Assembly: GCF_024362695.1 (NCBI RefSeq)
Contig: NC_065422.1
Span: 4,215,534 to 4,279,533, forward strand
Source: Pectinophora gossypiella
Lineage: Eukaryota > Arthropoda > Insecta > Lepidoptera > Gelechiidae
Length of the DNA: 64,000 nucleotides
Reading direction: 5' to 3'
Shown: positions 52,990 through 61,827 of the stretch, piece after piece
How positions within the stretch are numbered: position 1 is the first letter of the stretch
How the letters are laid out: every line of letters begins with the position of its first letter
Made by a program: the position numbers and the translations under genes
Notes under the pieces: model-generated
Told to the model about the DNA's origin: nothing
What the model saw: only the letters and a program-made list of their open reading frames with translations
Database searches by the model: none

Positions 52990-53930
52990 TTATATATGTC
53001 ACCGTAAAATTGTAAATAACGTTAGATTATAATCTATCGATTTGAATCTCGCGAGATTGTGAACTGTCGAATAATTATGAATCGTATCATATTGCTTACA
53101 ATTTAACGTATTATTTTTCGGTAGATTATAATTTATCGAAGTGAAACCGTCAAATTGTGATACGAAACGCACCTCGCGTGCTATACCATAGAGTTACAAA
53201 ACTATTAGAGTGAGCATAATGTTAATTTGGGATTCTCTTAAAATGCATAAATGTTTTTGTCATAATTTTAATTATCATAATCCTTTTTGCATAACGTTTT
53301 TTAGCATAATAGTTTTACTTTCCCATAATAACATCTAGGAATACTGGTTTGTTAGGTATAACTTATTTTTGGGATTAATAAATAGATATCCATAATTCTT
53401 TTTTAGATTAATAGTGTTTTGTCATAATTTTTACAAGGCATAACAGTAGGTTAGGGTGCGGCGGGGGTGGCCCTTGGGCCACCCCTATGCCGCCAACATG
53501 TTTATCTTACACACGAAAAGTATACTGAATGATACGTTTCAGATTTTTTAATTTTGATACATTTTTTCTTACCATGTGATGTCAGAATTATTGATTACTT
53601 ACTAAATAATTAATAAATACGTACTTGATTTCACAATCTTGAAGAGCATTTATTTTATTTGACTGACACCTGTGTTTTATTCCTAACTCTATGGACACAG
53701 AACGGTCTACTGTAAGGCCGACCAATCAGGGACAGCCGTCGGACAGTTGACAATTTGACAATTGTAAGATTGTGATTTAACAGTTTTACTTCGATAGATT
53801 ATAATCTGACGAATAATAATACATTAAATTGTAAGCAGTATATTACGTTTCACAATTTTTCGACAGTTCACAATCTCGCGAGATAGATTATAATCTAACG
53901 TTATTTACAATTTTACGGTGACATATATAA
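52990..53930. mobile_element. 0.94-kb element with ~170-bp TIRs
   Basis: Left arm starts TATATATGTCACCGTAAAAT; the right arm read inward is TATATATGTCACCGTAAAAT as well, and both continue TGTAAATAACGTTAGATTAT. The arms remain alignable over ~170 bp (TCGCGAGATTGTGAACTGTC, TTGCTTACAATTTAACGTAT). They hold several small palindromes such as AGATTATAATCT. The interior is non-coding and includes a 15-bp periodic motif and a GC-rich hairpin (GGTGGCCCTTGGGCCACC). Non-autonomous; class unknown. Confidence 0.8.
53246..53450. repeat. Degenerate 15-16-bp periodic motif
   Basis: CATAA starts at 53246, 53261, 53276, 53290, 53305 and 53324, and again at 53391, 53423 and 53439, each followed by a T-rich stretch (consensus near CATAATnnTTTTTTG). 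Confidence 0.65.
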
Positions 53931-54063
53931 ACAAATAGATGTTAAAACAATGGATTATTTAAATTTATGTCAGGCAGGCTGATGGCAACAGAGATATGTT
54001 TTTTTACGAAATATCAAAAGGTGTTATGGAATTTGAATGAAATGATAAGTTAGTTATCACATC

Positions 54064-54389
54064 TCTCCTCCGTGGTCCAGTGGTTGAGCGTTGGGCTCAC
54101 GATCCGGAGGTCCCGGGTTCGAATCCCGGTGGGGACCACAAAAATTACTTTGTGATCCCTAGTTTGGTTAAGAAATTACTGCCCGATCACCTGATTGTCT
54201 GAAAGTAAGATGATCCGTGCTTTGAAAGGCACATTAAGCTGCTGGTCCCGGTTACTATTTACTTACTGATATAAGTACGTAGTCGTTCATGAGCCATGTC
54301 AGAGGCCTTTGGCGGCTCAATAATAACCCTAACCCCAGGGTTGATAAGGTTGGTAATCCACCTCAAAACCCACACGATAGAAGAAGACA
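54064..54389 (+). mobile_element. SINE-A, full length, cleanest head
   Basis: CTCCGTGGTCCAGTGGTTGA, TCCCGGGTTCGAATCCCGGT with a consensus B box, CACAAAAATTACTTTGTGAT, core, TAAGTACGTAGTCGTTC, CACACGATAGAAGAAGA. Confidence 0.95.
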
Positions 54390-54951
54390 TCAAAAAATGC
54401 CCATATGTCGGTTTGCGTCAGGTGTCATTAACTACTTGGTTGGACCTTTGTGTGTCCAATACCAGCGACTACCAGCTGGCTTTACATCGCAGATCGATAC
54501 GATATCGCATCGCACCGTGAGCTGCTAACGTTCCGATGACATCGTACCCAATCGGCCCGGTATTAGCCGTTATAAAATTGCCCATCCTAGCTCGAGATTG
54601 CGGGGAGCACGCAATTATCCCCGTGATCGCCTGATCGCGATCACACGGCTTCTAATGAGAAATTTCAAGCCCGCCCACACGGAAGTATGGGCGGTGCAGC
54701 GGAAAATTATTCAAAATGAGCTCCTGCCGTATATAGTAGGATATTTCTAAATGATATCCAATATTCACTAGTCACCTACTCCGTCTTACAGATGACTAGT
54801 TTTCCACCCGCGACGTCGTTCGTGTAGTCTTGTTTGATGGCTTTCCCATCTTTTCATCCCTTTAAGGGTGATTTTCGGGATAAAAACTATCCTGTATTCT
54901 TCCTTAGGTCTCAATGTAATAAACATATAAATCGCTTTAGCGGTTTAAGCG
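54390..54951. other. Spacer
   Basis: 54405-54450 may be a diverged SINE-P scrap (GTCATTAACTACTTGG). No gene. Confidence 0.4.
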
Positions 54952-55100
54952 TCTTCTTCTATCGTGTGGGTTGTGAAGTGGATTACCAAACCCATCAACC
55001 TTGGTGTCAGGGTTACTATTCAACCGCCAAAGGCCCCTGACATGGTTCATGTAACGACTGCTAAATGGCATCAGTAAGTAGTAACCGGGACCAACGGGGT
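54952..55100 (-). mobile_element. SINE-A 3' half
   Basis: CTTCTTCTATCGTGTGGGTT, GTGTCAGGGTTACTATTCAA, CCGCCAAAGGCCCCTGACAT, GTAGTAACCGGGACCAACGG. Confidence 0.85.
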
Positions 55101-55512
55101 TAAAGCGTGAAATGATAACAGACAGATCGTGTTACTTTCGCATTTATTATATTAGTGTGGATTGAATCAGTGCAGTTTGATATTACAAAGCAACCACTAT
55201 TAATATAATAGCAATTTGCATTTACTTATCTAGACACGGAGGAGCGTGTCAAGCCAAATTCAGGTAACAGAACTGGCGAGCAGAACCGTATGTAATATTA
55301 CACGAACCATTTTGAGCCACTTTTGACCCCCTCATAATTCAAAAACTATTTCACATACACGTGTCAAATTTGGCTCGTATAATTGAGAATTGCGAGATAC
55401 ATGATGTGCTTTAAATTAAACACATCTCTAAAGGTTATTTTAGATATTAACATTCAAAAATTGACATTTTTATCACTGACTGAGTTTTAGATAGATCAAA
55501 ATTCTAACCCAG
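55101..55512. other. Spacer
   Basis: AT-rich, probably part of an unidentified older element because the next LINE-Y insertion splits it. Confidence 0.4.
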
Positions 55513-55525
55513 TTCCAGATGACCT

Positions 55526-55621
55526 CATCATCATCAATTTAAGAGCCACGCTCTTGTCGGTGTAGCATTTTCTCCATTCCCATTCTCATTTTTTTCCCAT
55601 TTTTTTTTTTCAATTTTTTTT
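55526..55621 (-). mobile_element. LINE-Y 3' end with target duplication
   Basis: Perfect 13-bp duplication TTCCAGATGACCT (55513-55525, 55622-55634). Contains CATCATCATCAATTTAAGAG and CGCTCTTGTCGGTGTAGC, then T-rich sequence. Confidence 0.9.
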
Positions 55622-55699
55622 TTCCAGATGACCTAGAAAGTTAAAACTTGGTATGCAGATAGGTAATCAGGATATACACTTTACCATGTAGTGTGTATT

Positions 55700-55715
55700 G
55701 GGGGGGGGGGGGGGG
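55700..55715. repeat. G homopolymer
   Basis: A run of about 16 G; length may be uncertain in the assembly. Confidence 0.8.
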
Positions 55716-55927
55716 CTAAACCGGGTTGATGCAAGAATTTCTCAGTGATAATAGGAGACCATGAGGCAATATTTAAATTGCAATATACTTCTTATTTAAC
55801 TATAAGTGAGGGTTTATAGTTACAAAGATAGACGCTTGAAATACTTTGCCCGGCCCAAATATGAAAGAGAGAAAAAATCCGATGATCGCCTTTCGTTGCT
55901 TGTATTCTACATATAATTTGAGGACAA

Positions 55928-56196
55928 TATAACCGACCCCGCCGGCGTTGTAGACGATTTCCCTCATTCAGCGCTTATCGCTATCGACTCGCTAAGGACG
56001 ATTAATTCTTTCAAATATTTTCCTCTCAGACGACGCCCTGAGCCGAGGTTCGCGCCCAACTGTGGGCACCCTGTCGCCTGTCTTAAATTTCTACCGGGGG
56101 AGAGCCGTCAGCGCTCCCCATTTGTCCGGCCAAGTAGTTAATGCCATTTGCGGCAAATCTACAATAACTCACGTCAAGAAAAAAACATTTTCCCAT
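55928..56196 (+). mobile_element. SINE-P, near full length
   Basis: AACCGACCCCGCCGGCGTTG, TTCAGCGCTTATCGCTATCG, GAGCCGAGGTTCGCGCCCAA, GGCCAAGTAGTTAATGCC, CACGTCAAGAAAAAAAC. Confidence 0.85.
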
Positions 56197-56416
56197 CCCA
56201 TATTGTGATCATTTTATTATCAAATCATAACAATTGGATTCAAAGTAAAACATTTGTTGCAATAACGTGAAGAGAACTTCACTGGAGTGGTTGTACTCAT
56301 CCCCTCGACTTTGATAGAAATCGTCATCGTATTATGGGGTAGGTTGTAACTTAATTACGTGGCATGTGTTGTTATAGATTTTTTTATTCTAGCCGCAACT
56401 AGATACTTACCTAATA

Positions 56417-56964
56417 CAGTGAAACTTGGTTAAGTGGGACCTGGATAAGTGAGAAACCTCCATAACTGGAACTCATGCTGAGGTCCCAACACTTTGGCAC
56501 TGAATTACCTCTGTTAGTGGGACGAGGTAAGCCTCTATATCTGGGATTCGTTCTTTCGATTTCTCAGTCCTCTATAACTGAGACAGCGAGTAAATTTTAT
56601 ATGCATAAACCTCTGTAACTGAGATAACATTGTTTGTTTACTCATTCTTATTCTACCCACAAATTCCACACGTAATTCCAAGTACGTAAGTACAAATTTT
56701 GAGCTTCAATTACCTTCATTTTTAGTTTCGCTGTACTATCATACAGATGTTTATTTGAAAAATACATAACACATTATTTTATTTAATGATCGCACCTGTA
56801 TAACTGAAATAACCTGTATTCTCACCTCTATTAATGGAACCCTCTGTAAATGAGACAGATATTTATTTATACCTGTATATCTGAGACACTGGGTAAGTGA
56901 AATACCTCTATAAGAGAAACGACATTGCAGGTCCCTTGATGTCTCACTCAACCAGGTTTCACTG
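56417..56964. mobile_element. Pogo/Tigger-like MITE with internal motif array
   Basis: TA on both sides (56415-56416, 56965-56966). Ends CAGTGAAACTTGGTTAAGTG and, inward from the right, CAGTGAAACCTGGTTGAGTG. The interior carries at least 12 copies of a motif near CCTCTATAACTGAGAC (for example at 56457, 56508, 56532, 56569, 56610, 56794, 56826, 56841, 56872). CAGT ends plus a TA target fit Tc1/mariner/pogo. No transposase. Confidence 0.85.
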
Positions 56965-56966
56965 TA

Positions 56967-57317
56967 TAAACAGCCATTTGCTCTATCTATCTTTTATATT
57001 TTTCAATATGCTACTATTTCCAAGTTGTGTAAATTGTATAATATGTTGGCCAGATATCATGATCTTGACATTACTATGCCCTTAAATGCATATAAAAACA
57101 TTGCACTGGCTGCTTTTTGTTAAATTATGTCTATTTGTTATTTTTTTGATATAGTTTATATCTTGTTTTTCTTGTTCACTTGATTGTGCATGCTGTGACT
57201 ACTTGTAATTGAGCTAGCTCTTAATCTTTGTTTTATTGTCTGTAACTTTGCATGTGCAGAGTGTAGCTTGTAAGATGTCCATAAAAAATAAATAAATTTC
57301 TGTTAATAAACTCATTT
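56967..57317. other. Spacer
   Basis: AT-rich; AATAAATAAATT near 57290 could be a LINE or gene 3' end but has no linked coding sequence. Confidence 0.4.
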
Positions 57318-57327
57318 TAAAAGTATA

Positions 57328-57675
57328 CAGTAAGTAGTAGTAGTGACAGCCTCCGTGGTCTAGTGGTTAGAGCGTAAGGCTCACGATCTGGAGGTCCGGG
57401 TTCGATTCCCGATGGGGACATTGTCGAAATCACTTTGTGATACTGTCTTTTGTTTGGTAAGGACTTTTCAGGCTTGAATCACCTGATTGTCCAAAAAAGT
57501 AAGATGATTCCGTGCTTCGGAGGGCACATTGGTCCCGGCTATTAGCCGTAAAAACAACTCCATCAACGCGCATTGGAGCAGCGTGGTGGAGTATGCTCCA
57601 TACCCCCTCCGGTTGATTGAGGGGAGGCCTGTGCCCAGCAGTGGAACGTATATAGGCTGTTAATGTTATGTTATG
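57328..57675 (+). mobile_element. SINE-B, full length with target duplication
   Basis: Perfect 10-bp duplication TAAAAGTATA (57318-57327, 57676-57685). Head GCCTCCGTGGTCTAGTGGTT, B box GGTTCGATTCC, tail GCCCAGCAGTGGAACGTATA then GGCTGTTAATGTTATG. The core is shortened (GGGCACATTGGTCCCGGC). Confidence 0.9.
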
Positions 57676-57687
57676 TAAAAGTATATT

Positions 57688-57821
57688 AGCGCCCAATTGG
57701 GCACCCTCAGACCTGTTGTCTTAAGTTTTGTACCGGGTGAGAGCCCACAGCGCTCCGCATTTGTCCGGCCAAGTAGTTTATGCCATTTGCGGCAAATCTA
57801 CAATAAGTCACGTCAAAAAAG
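57688..57821 (+). mobile_element. SINE-P, 5' truncated
   Basis: GCGCCCAATTGGGCACCCTC, ACCGGGTGAGAGCCCACAGC, GGCCAAGTAGTTTATGCC, CACGTCAAAAAAGC. Starts at the same internal point as the 22841 and 23535 copies. Confidence 0.85.
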
Positions 57822-58041
57822 CAGGGGCGACACAAGAATACTCCCCTCTGGTATACCTACTACATAATATTAGTTATAATTGTATAGTCAGAGAGCAACT
57901 TGTCCATGTTAACAGCTTATTTACACCCCAATGAACGTTACTGCGGGAGTGTATCGATTTATATTTAGCTCGTCACTTCATTAATGTTATAATAACAAAA
58001 GCTCACGACTATATCCCAATGGGGTAGGCAGAGCCGAAAAG

Positions 58042-58200
58042 CCAAAGTCAAATCTAATCGGTAGCAGAAAAAAAACATATAATTATTACCTTAAAACAGT
58101 ACTTATAATCATTTCCAATATTGTATACTTAATATCTCATTGATTTTAAGTCTGTCTTCAGTGTGATTATTTATTTTAGGTGCAATAAAGTATACTTGTG
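58042..58200 (+). mobile_element. LINE 3' end (pair of 31751-31960)
   Basis: GTCAAATCTAATCGGTAGCA, AAGTCTGTCTTCAGTGTGAT, GGTGCAATAAAGTATACTTG. Confidence 0.65.
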
Positions 58201-58202
58201 TA

Positions 58203-58659
58203 CGGTCACGAGCATTAATATGTACATGTATACACTTTGGTACCATGTCAAATTAACTTTTTTGCCAAATTGAACCGTCATCTTCATCATCATCAGCCCA
58301 TTAACGTCCCCACTGCTAGGCACGGGCCTTCCCTATGGATGGATAGGGAGATTGGGCCTTAAACCATCACGCGGGCCCAGTGCGGATTGATGGTTATTAA
58401 CGACTGCTAATGCAGCCGGGACCAACGGCTTAACGTGCCTTCCGAAGCACGGAGGAGCTCGAGATGAAAACTTTTTTTTTGTGGTCACCCATCCTATGAC
58501 CGGCCTTTTGCGAAAGTTGCTTAACTTCAACAATCGCAGACCGAGCGCGTTTACCGCTGCGCCACCGAGCTCCGGCAATTGAACTGTAAGTCTCACTAAA
58601 TATCAAATATGTTAGTGCGACAGAGTCCTAAAGTGGGTACATTATATTGCTCATGACTG
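58203..58659 (+). mobile_element. MITE-T split by SINE-5S
   Basis: CGGTCACGAGCATTAATATG to TTTTGCCAAATTGAACCGT, then after the insert AATTGAACTGTAAGTCTCAC to GCTCATGACTG; TA on both outer sides. Confidence 0.9.
58279..58576 (-). mobile_element. SINE-5S, full length, nested in MITE-T
   Basis: Flanked by AATTGAACCGT (58268-58278) and AATTGAACTGT (58577-58587), an 11-bp duplication with one later change. On the minus strand: GGAGCTCGGTGGCGCAGCGG, CGGTCTGCGATTGTTGAAGT, TAAGCAACTTTCGCAAAAGG, GGATGGGTGACCAC, core CCGTGCTTCGGAAGGCACGT, tail with CTAGCAGTGGGGACGTTAAT and GATGATGATGA. Confidence 0.95.
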
Positions 58660-58663
58660 TACA

Positions 58664-58768
58664 TCCATTGCAAGATCAACTAAGTACCCTCACCTTACCG
58701 AGCTTTCTGTTAGACCAACGTGATAGGTGGTGAGCGGTATCGCCGTCTATAATGTTCGAGGCAACTGT
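58664..58768 (-). mobile_element. Family I copy
   Basis: CATCCATTGCAAGATCAACT, ACCGAGCTTTCTGTTAGACC, GGTATCGCCGTCTATAATG. Confidence 0.65.
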
Positions 58769-58789
58769 GTTTGGTGGAAACTACGCGTA

Positions 58790-59372
58790 TTACTGTTATA
58801 AAATAGTTCTAAGTGCTCTTTTTAGCAACAGGAGAATTTCCAAGCTGAAGTGGCAGTGGGCAGGATATATAGTGAGGAGAACCGATGGTCGCTGGGGCGG
58901 AAAGGTTCTCGAATGGCGACCACGTGTCGGACGACGCTCAGTGGGTAGGCCCGCTACAAGGTGGACCGACGATCTGGTGAAGGTCGCGGGAAGCCGCTGG
59001 ATGCGGGCAGCGCAGGATTTTTTTTTTTGACGTGACTTATTGTAGATTTGCCGCAGATGGCATTAACTACTTGGCCGGACAACTGGGGAGCGCTGAGGGC
59101 TCTCACGCGGTACAACGTTTAAGACAACAGGCCTGAGGGTGCCCAGTGGAGCGCGAACCTCGGCTCAGGGCGTCGTCTGAGAGGAAAAAATATTTGAAAG
59201 AATTAATCGACCCTAGTGGGTCGATAGCGGTAAGCGCTGATTGAGGGAAATCGTCGACCACGCCGGGGGGGTCGGTATCGGGGAAACAGCGCAGGACCGA
59301 TCGTCGTGGAGATCCTTGGGGGAGGCCTATGCCCAGCAGTGGGCGTCGTACGACTGATAATGATGATGATGA
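58790..59372 (+). pseudogene. RTE LINE ORF2 C-terminus and 3' end, split by SINE-P
   Basis: The plus frame reads ISKLKWQWAGYIVRRTDGRW, GGKVLEWRPRVGRRSVGRPA, TRWTDDLVKVAGSRWMRAAQ. After the SINE-P it resumes with the codons for RSSWRSLGEAYAQQW, and the 3' end carries GGCCTATGCCCAGCAGTGGG and (GAT)n. This is the conserved C-terminal tail of an RTE/BovB-type LINE. No RT boxes are left, so the copy is dead, though its reading frame would be open without the SINE. Confidence 0.85.
59018..59286 (-). mobile_element. SINE-P, full length, inside the RTE ORF
   Basis: Perfect 10-bp duplication CAGCGCAGGA (59008-59017, 59287-59296). Poly(A) is the T-run at the left; the 5' end reads CCCCGATACCGACCCCCC on the minus strand. 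Confidence 0.95.
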
Positions 59373-59530
59373 AATGCTCTTTTAACACGCCTCACGCCTC
59401 ACACAGCATCACAGCATCACGCCTGTATCCTCGAAGGGGTAGGCAGAGGTGTATAGTATATACAATACACCCCCTTCTTACCAGCTAAGTTTAACGGGCC
59501 GTGTTGTGGTACAAATCCTGGTCACCACAT
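59373..59530 (+). mobile_element. Family F copy
   Basis: CATCACGCCTGTATCCTCGA, GGGTAGGCAGAGGTGTATAG, ACAAATCCTGGTCACCACAT. Confidence 0.6.
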
Positions 59531-59742
59531 GATATCAAATCTATTATTCAAACATGAATTCAAACTCATAAACTCGGATTCATTGGTTTCGAATCCGTGC
59601 GTCGGAAGGCACGTTAAGCCGTTGGTCCCGGTTACTGCTTACTAATGTAAGTATGTAGTCGTTACATGAGCCATGTCAGGGGTCTTTGGCGGCTCAGTAA
59701 TAACCCTAGAACCAGGGTTGATGTTTTTTTTTTGACGTGCCT

Positions 59743-60505
59743 TGTCGCTTCTATCACGCGAATCAAATAGGTTGTACTTACTAGGGAAAATAAAACGGTA
59801 TATAGAAATTAAACCAAGTTTATTGACATTAAATCCCTAGCAAGTACATAGATCGGATCTCTGGGTCGCAGGTAATTTGATACTGGCTGAGCAACCTTGG
59901 TGCAGTAGGAAAACTACCACTTCCCTGTAACTCTTCCCACGACGACACGGGGTACACCGGCGCGCGCAGCAGGGCAGCAGAAGCGGTGGGGTAAGTATAG
60001 GACCGAAAGTGGATCCAGCGGGTTGTAGAACCCGAAAGGTGAAACGGTGCAGGTAAGTACAGGACCGGTAGTGGGTCCAGCGGTTGCTGAACTCGAAGGG
60101 TGAACCCCAATTAATGGGGATAACACAACACTATAAATTATTATATCGTAGACAAAATTAGTAAAAAAAAGTACCTATTTAAAAAATATACGAGTAATCG
60201 AGGTGTTCTCGCTACAAAGGCAGAAGGATTGTGTCGAACATCCGATCGGAAGAGTAGCGGCTCGGCTGTGGAATGTAGGTACGGCTACCTACGCAATGTG
60301 ATAATTATTAAAGTCGTACAATATTAACGGAATTATTTTGTAAATAGATATGTTTTGTTAAATTAATTAGTATATGTTTATTTATGTAATAATATTTTAG
60401 TTTTAAGCAGTAGTTTTTAAGTGTTTTCAATGATAACTTTTTGATAGTTCCTAACAGAAAAACAAGAGCAATTACACTCAGTAGTAAAACGCGGCAGGCG
60501 TTACA
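59743..60505 (-). repeat. 3' LTR
   Basis: 763 bp. On the minus strand it has CAATAAACTTGGTTTAAT near its 3' part, a possible polyadenylation signal, and two diverged ~60-bp tandem units (TTCAGCAACCGCTGGACCCA and TTCTACAACCCGCTGGATCC). Open frames of 93 and 70 codons are conserved with the other LTR only because the copies are young. Confidence 0.95.
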
Positions 60506-60506
60506 T

Positions 60507-60520
60507 ACCCCCCTTTTTTG
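60507..60520 (-). promoter_or_regulatory. Polypurine tract
   Basis: On the minus strand CAAAAAAGGGGGGT ends one base before the 3' LTR, the site expected to prime plus-strand DNA synthesis. Confidence 0.8.
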
Positions 60521-61810
60521 GGTAGGATTTTCGCTAAGAAAATCCGCTGACTAAAATGTAACCTAGTCTGTCCTTCTTACTATTGACCATTCTAAAAATT
60601 ACGTGGTACACATTCATTACAACCCTTCCATTCACCCCCTACTTTCTTTCATCCCTTTCACACACAAACAGTTATCTTATTTAGTTTTAAGTGACTGCGT
60701 CCTTTTCAAAAAGAGTACTAGACTTTTAACCGCAGCTTAGTACTCACACGTAATCAATAGGAGATTTAAGGTAACTGTTTTTTTCTTTTTATAGTATAAT
60801 TTTCTTATCTTCGGGGTAGGGCCGAAGATAAAATAATTAGAATGTCCTAGGGGTAGGGCCTGGAGATTCAATATTTTTTTTTGTAAAAAAGAAAAATTAG
60901 AAATACTATATATAAGTAAATATATTTAAGACGGTAGGTAGTTTTAGTAAGTAAGACATTGTTTTAGGCTAGTTTTGGATTTTTTAGTATAAGTTTTGGT
61001 AGTTTTAGTAAGTGTAGTTTTTGTTTTTTTTTTTTTATAAAGTAGTATTTAAGGTATTTTTAGAGAATATTAGAAGATATTAGAAGACGCATGCCATGCT
61101 CAAGATTTAAGTTTTTGGCAGGCCTAAGGCGTTAGATGGTATTACACATCAATCTCTTGACTGACTCTTACAGTCTGCTCGAGAATTAGTAAGCAGCTGG
61201 GGGATTCTATGTTTTTCTCTCACTTCCATCCCAGCAAGGAAGTTTTGTAAATATAGAAAGTTTTATTTTAGTTAGGTAAAAGTTTAGATATAATTATTTA
61301 GAATAGTTTGTAAGTTTAATATCCTTGACATGCCATGTACCTCTTCATAAAGGAGTTCATCTTTCTGAAGTGATAAATATTTGATTGGACGAGACATCTC
61401 TATTACTTTATGTTTTAATTGTAATTAGTTTAATTGAATAGTTATTTTTTGAGTAAGTGTTGCAAGTACCTGAAGTCTTAATAACTAAAACACAACAAAC
61501 GGCAGAAGGAAAATAACAAGAAAACAAATGCTACTATCAAAAGTACACAACAATTAAAACACAGGGATAGACAGAGGTTGGCAGTGCAAAATCAAAGATT
61601 TCCTTCTGTGCGATGTGGTAGGTTCGATTTTGAGTTTTTAATTGTATGCAATCACCTTGAAAGAGAAATAGTAAGGTATTCCCACAAAGCAACCACAGCA
61701 CACAAAAGTTGCAGTTACAATTCACTTAGAGCTAGACAAAATAATCAGACCAACACCAAAGATGACCAAAAATGCCAAAACCAGCAAAAAGGATACTCAG
61801 CTCAGTATTT

Positions 61811-61826
61811 CCTTAGTTGGGCGCCA
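61811..61826 (-). promoter_or_regulatory. tRNA primer-binding site
   Basis: On the minus strand TGGCGCCCAACTAAGG lies one base after the 5' LTR. TGGCGCCCAAC is a classic PBS, usually ascribed to tRNA-Lys in insect elements; the tRNA identity is from general knowledge. Confidence 0.8.
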
Positions 61827-61827
61827 T

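Larger units (their letters stand above)
60506..61827 (-). other. LTR element interior, non-coding
   Basis: 1,322 bp. The only frames are short (62 aa minus at 61537-61725; 115 aa plus at 61578-61925, which runs into the LTR). No recognisable retroviral or retrotransposon domain. Confidence 0.8.

Noticed and set aside
53455..53502. Helitron 3' hairpin
   Set aside because: The GC-rich hairpin GGTGGCCCTTGGGCCACC is not followed by CTRR, and no TC 5' end was found; it lies inside a TIR element.
54064..54140. A possible tRNA gene with intact A and B boxes
   Set aside because: The sequence continues straight into the SINE-A body and occurs many times; it is a SINE head, not a stand-alone tRNA gene.
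56417..56964. CRISPR-like array of short repeats
   Set aside because: Repeats are degenerate, unevenly spaced, inside a TA-flanked MITE, and the window is eukaryotic.
58440..58560. A 5S rRNA gene or pseudogene
   Set aside because: Only the internal-promoter part is 5S-like and it lies between a tRNA-like start and the SINE core, with target duplications around the whole.
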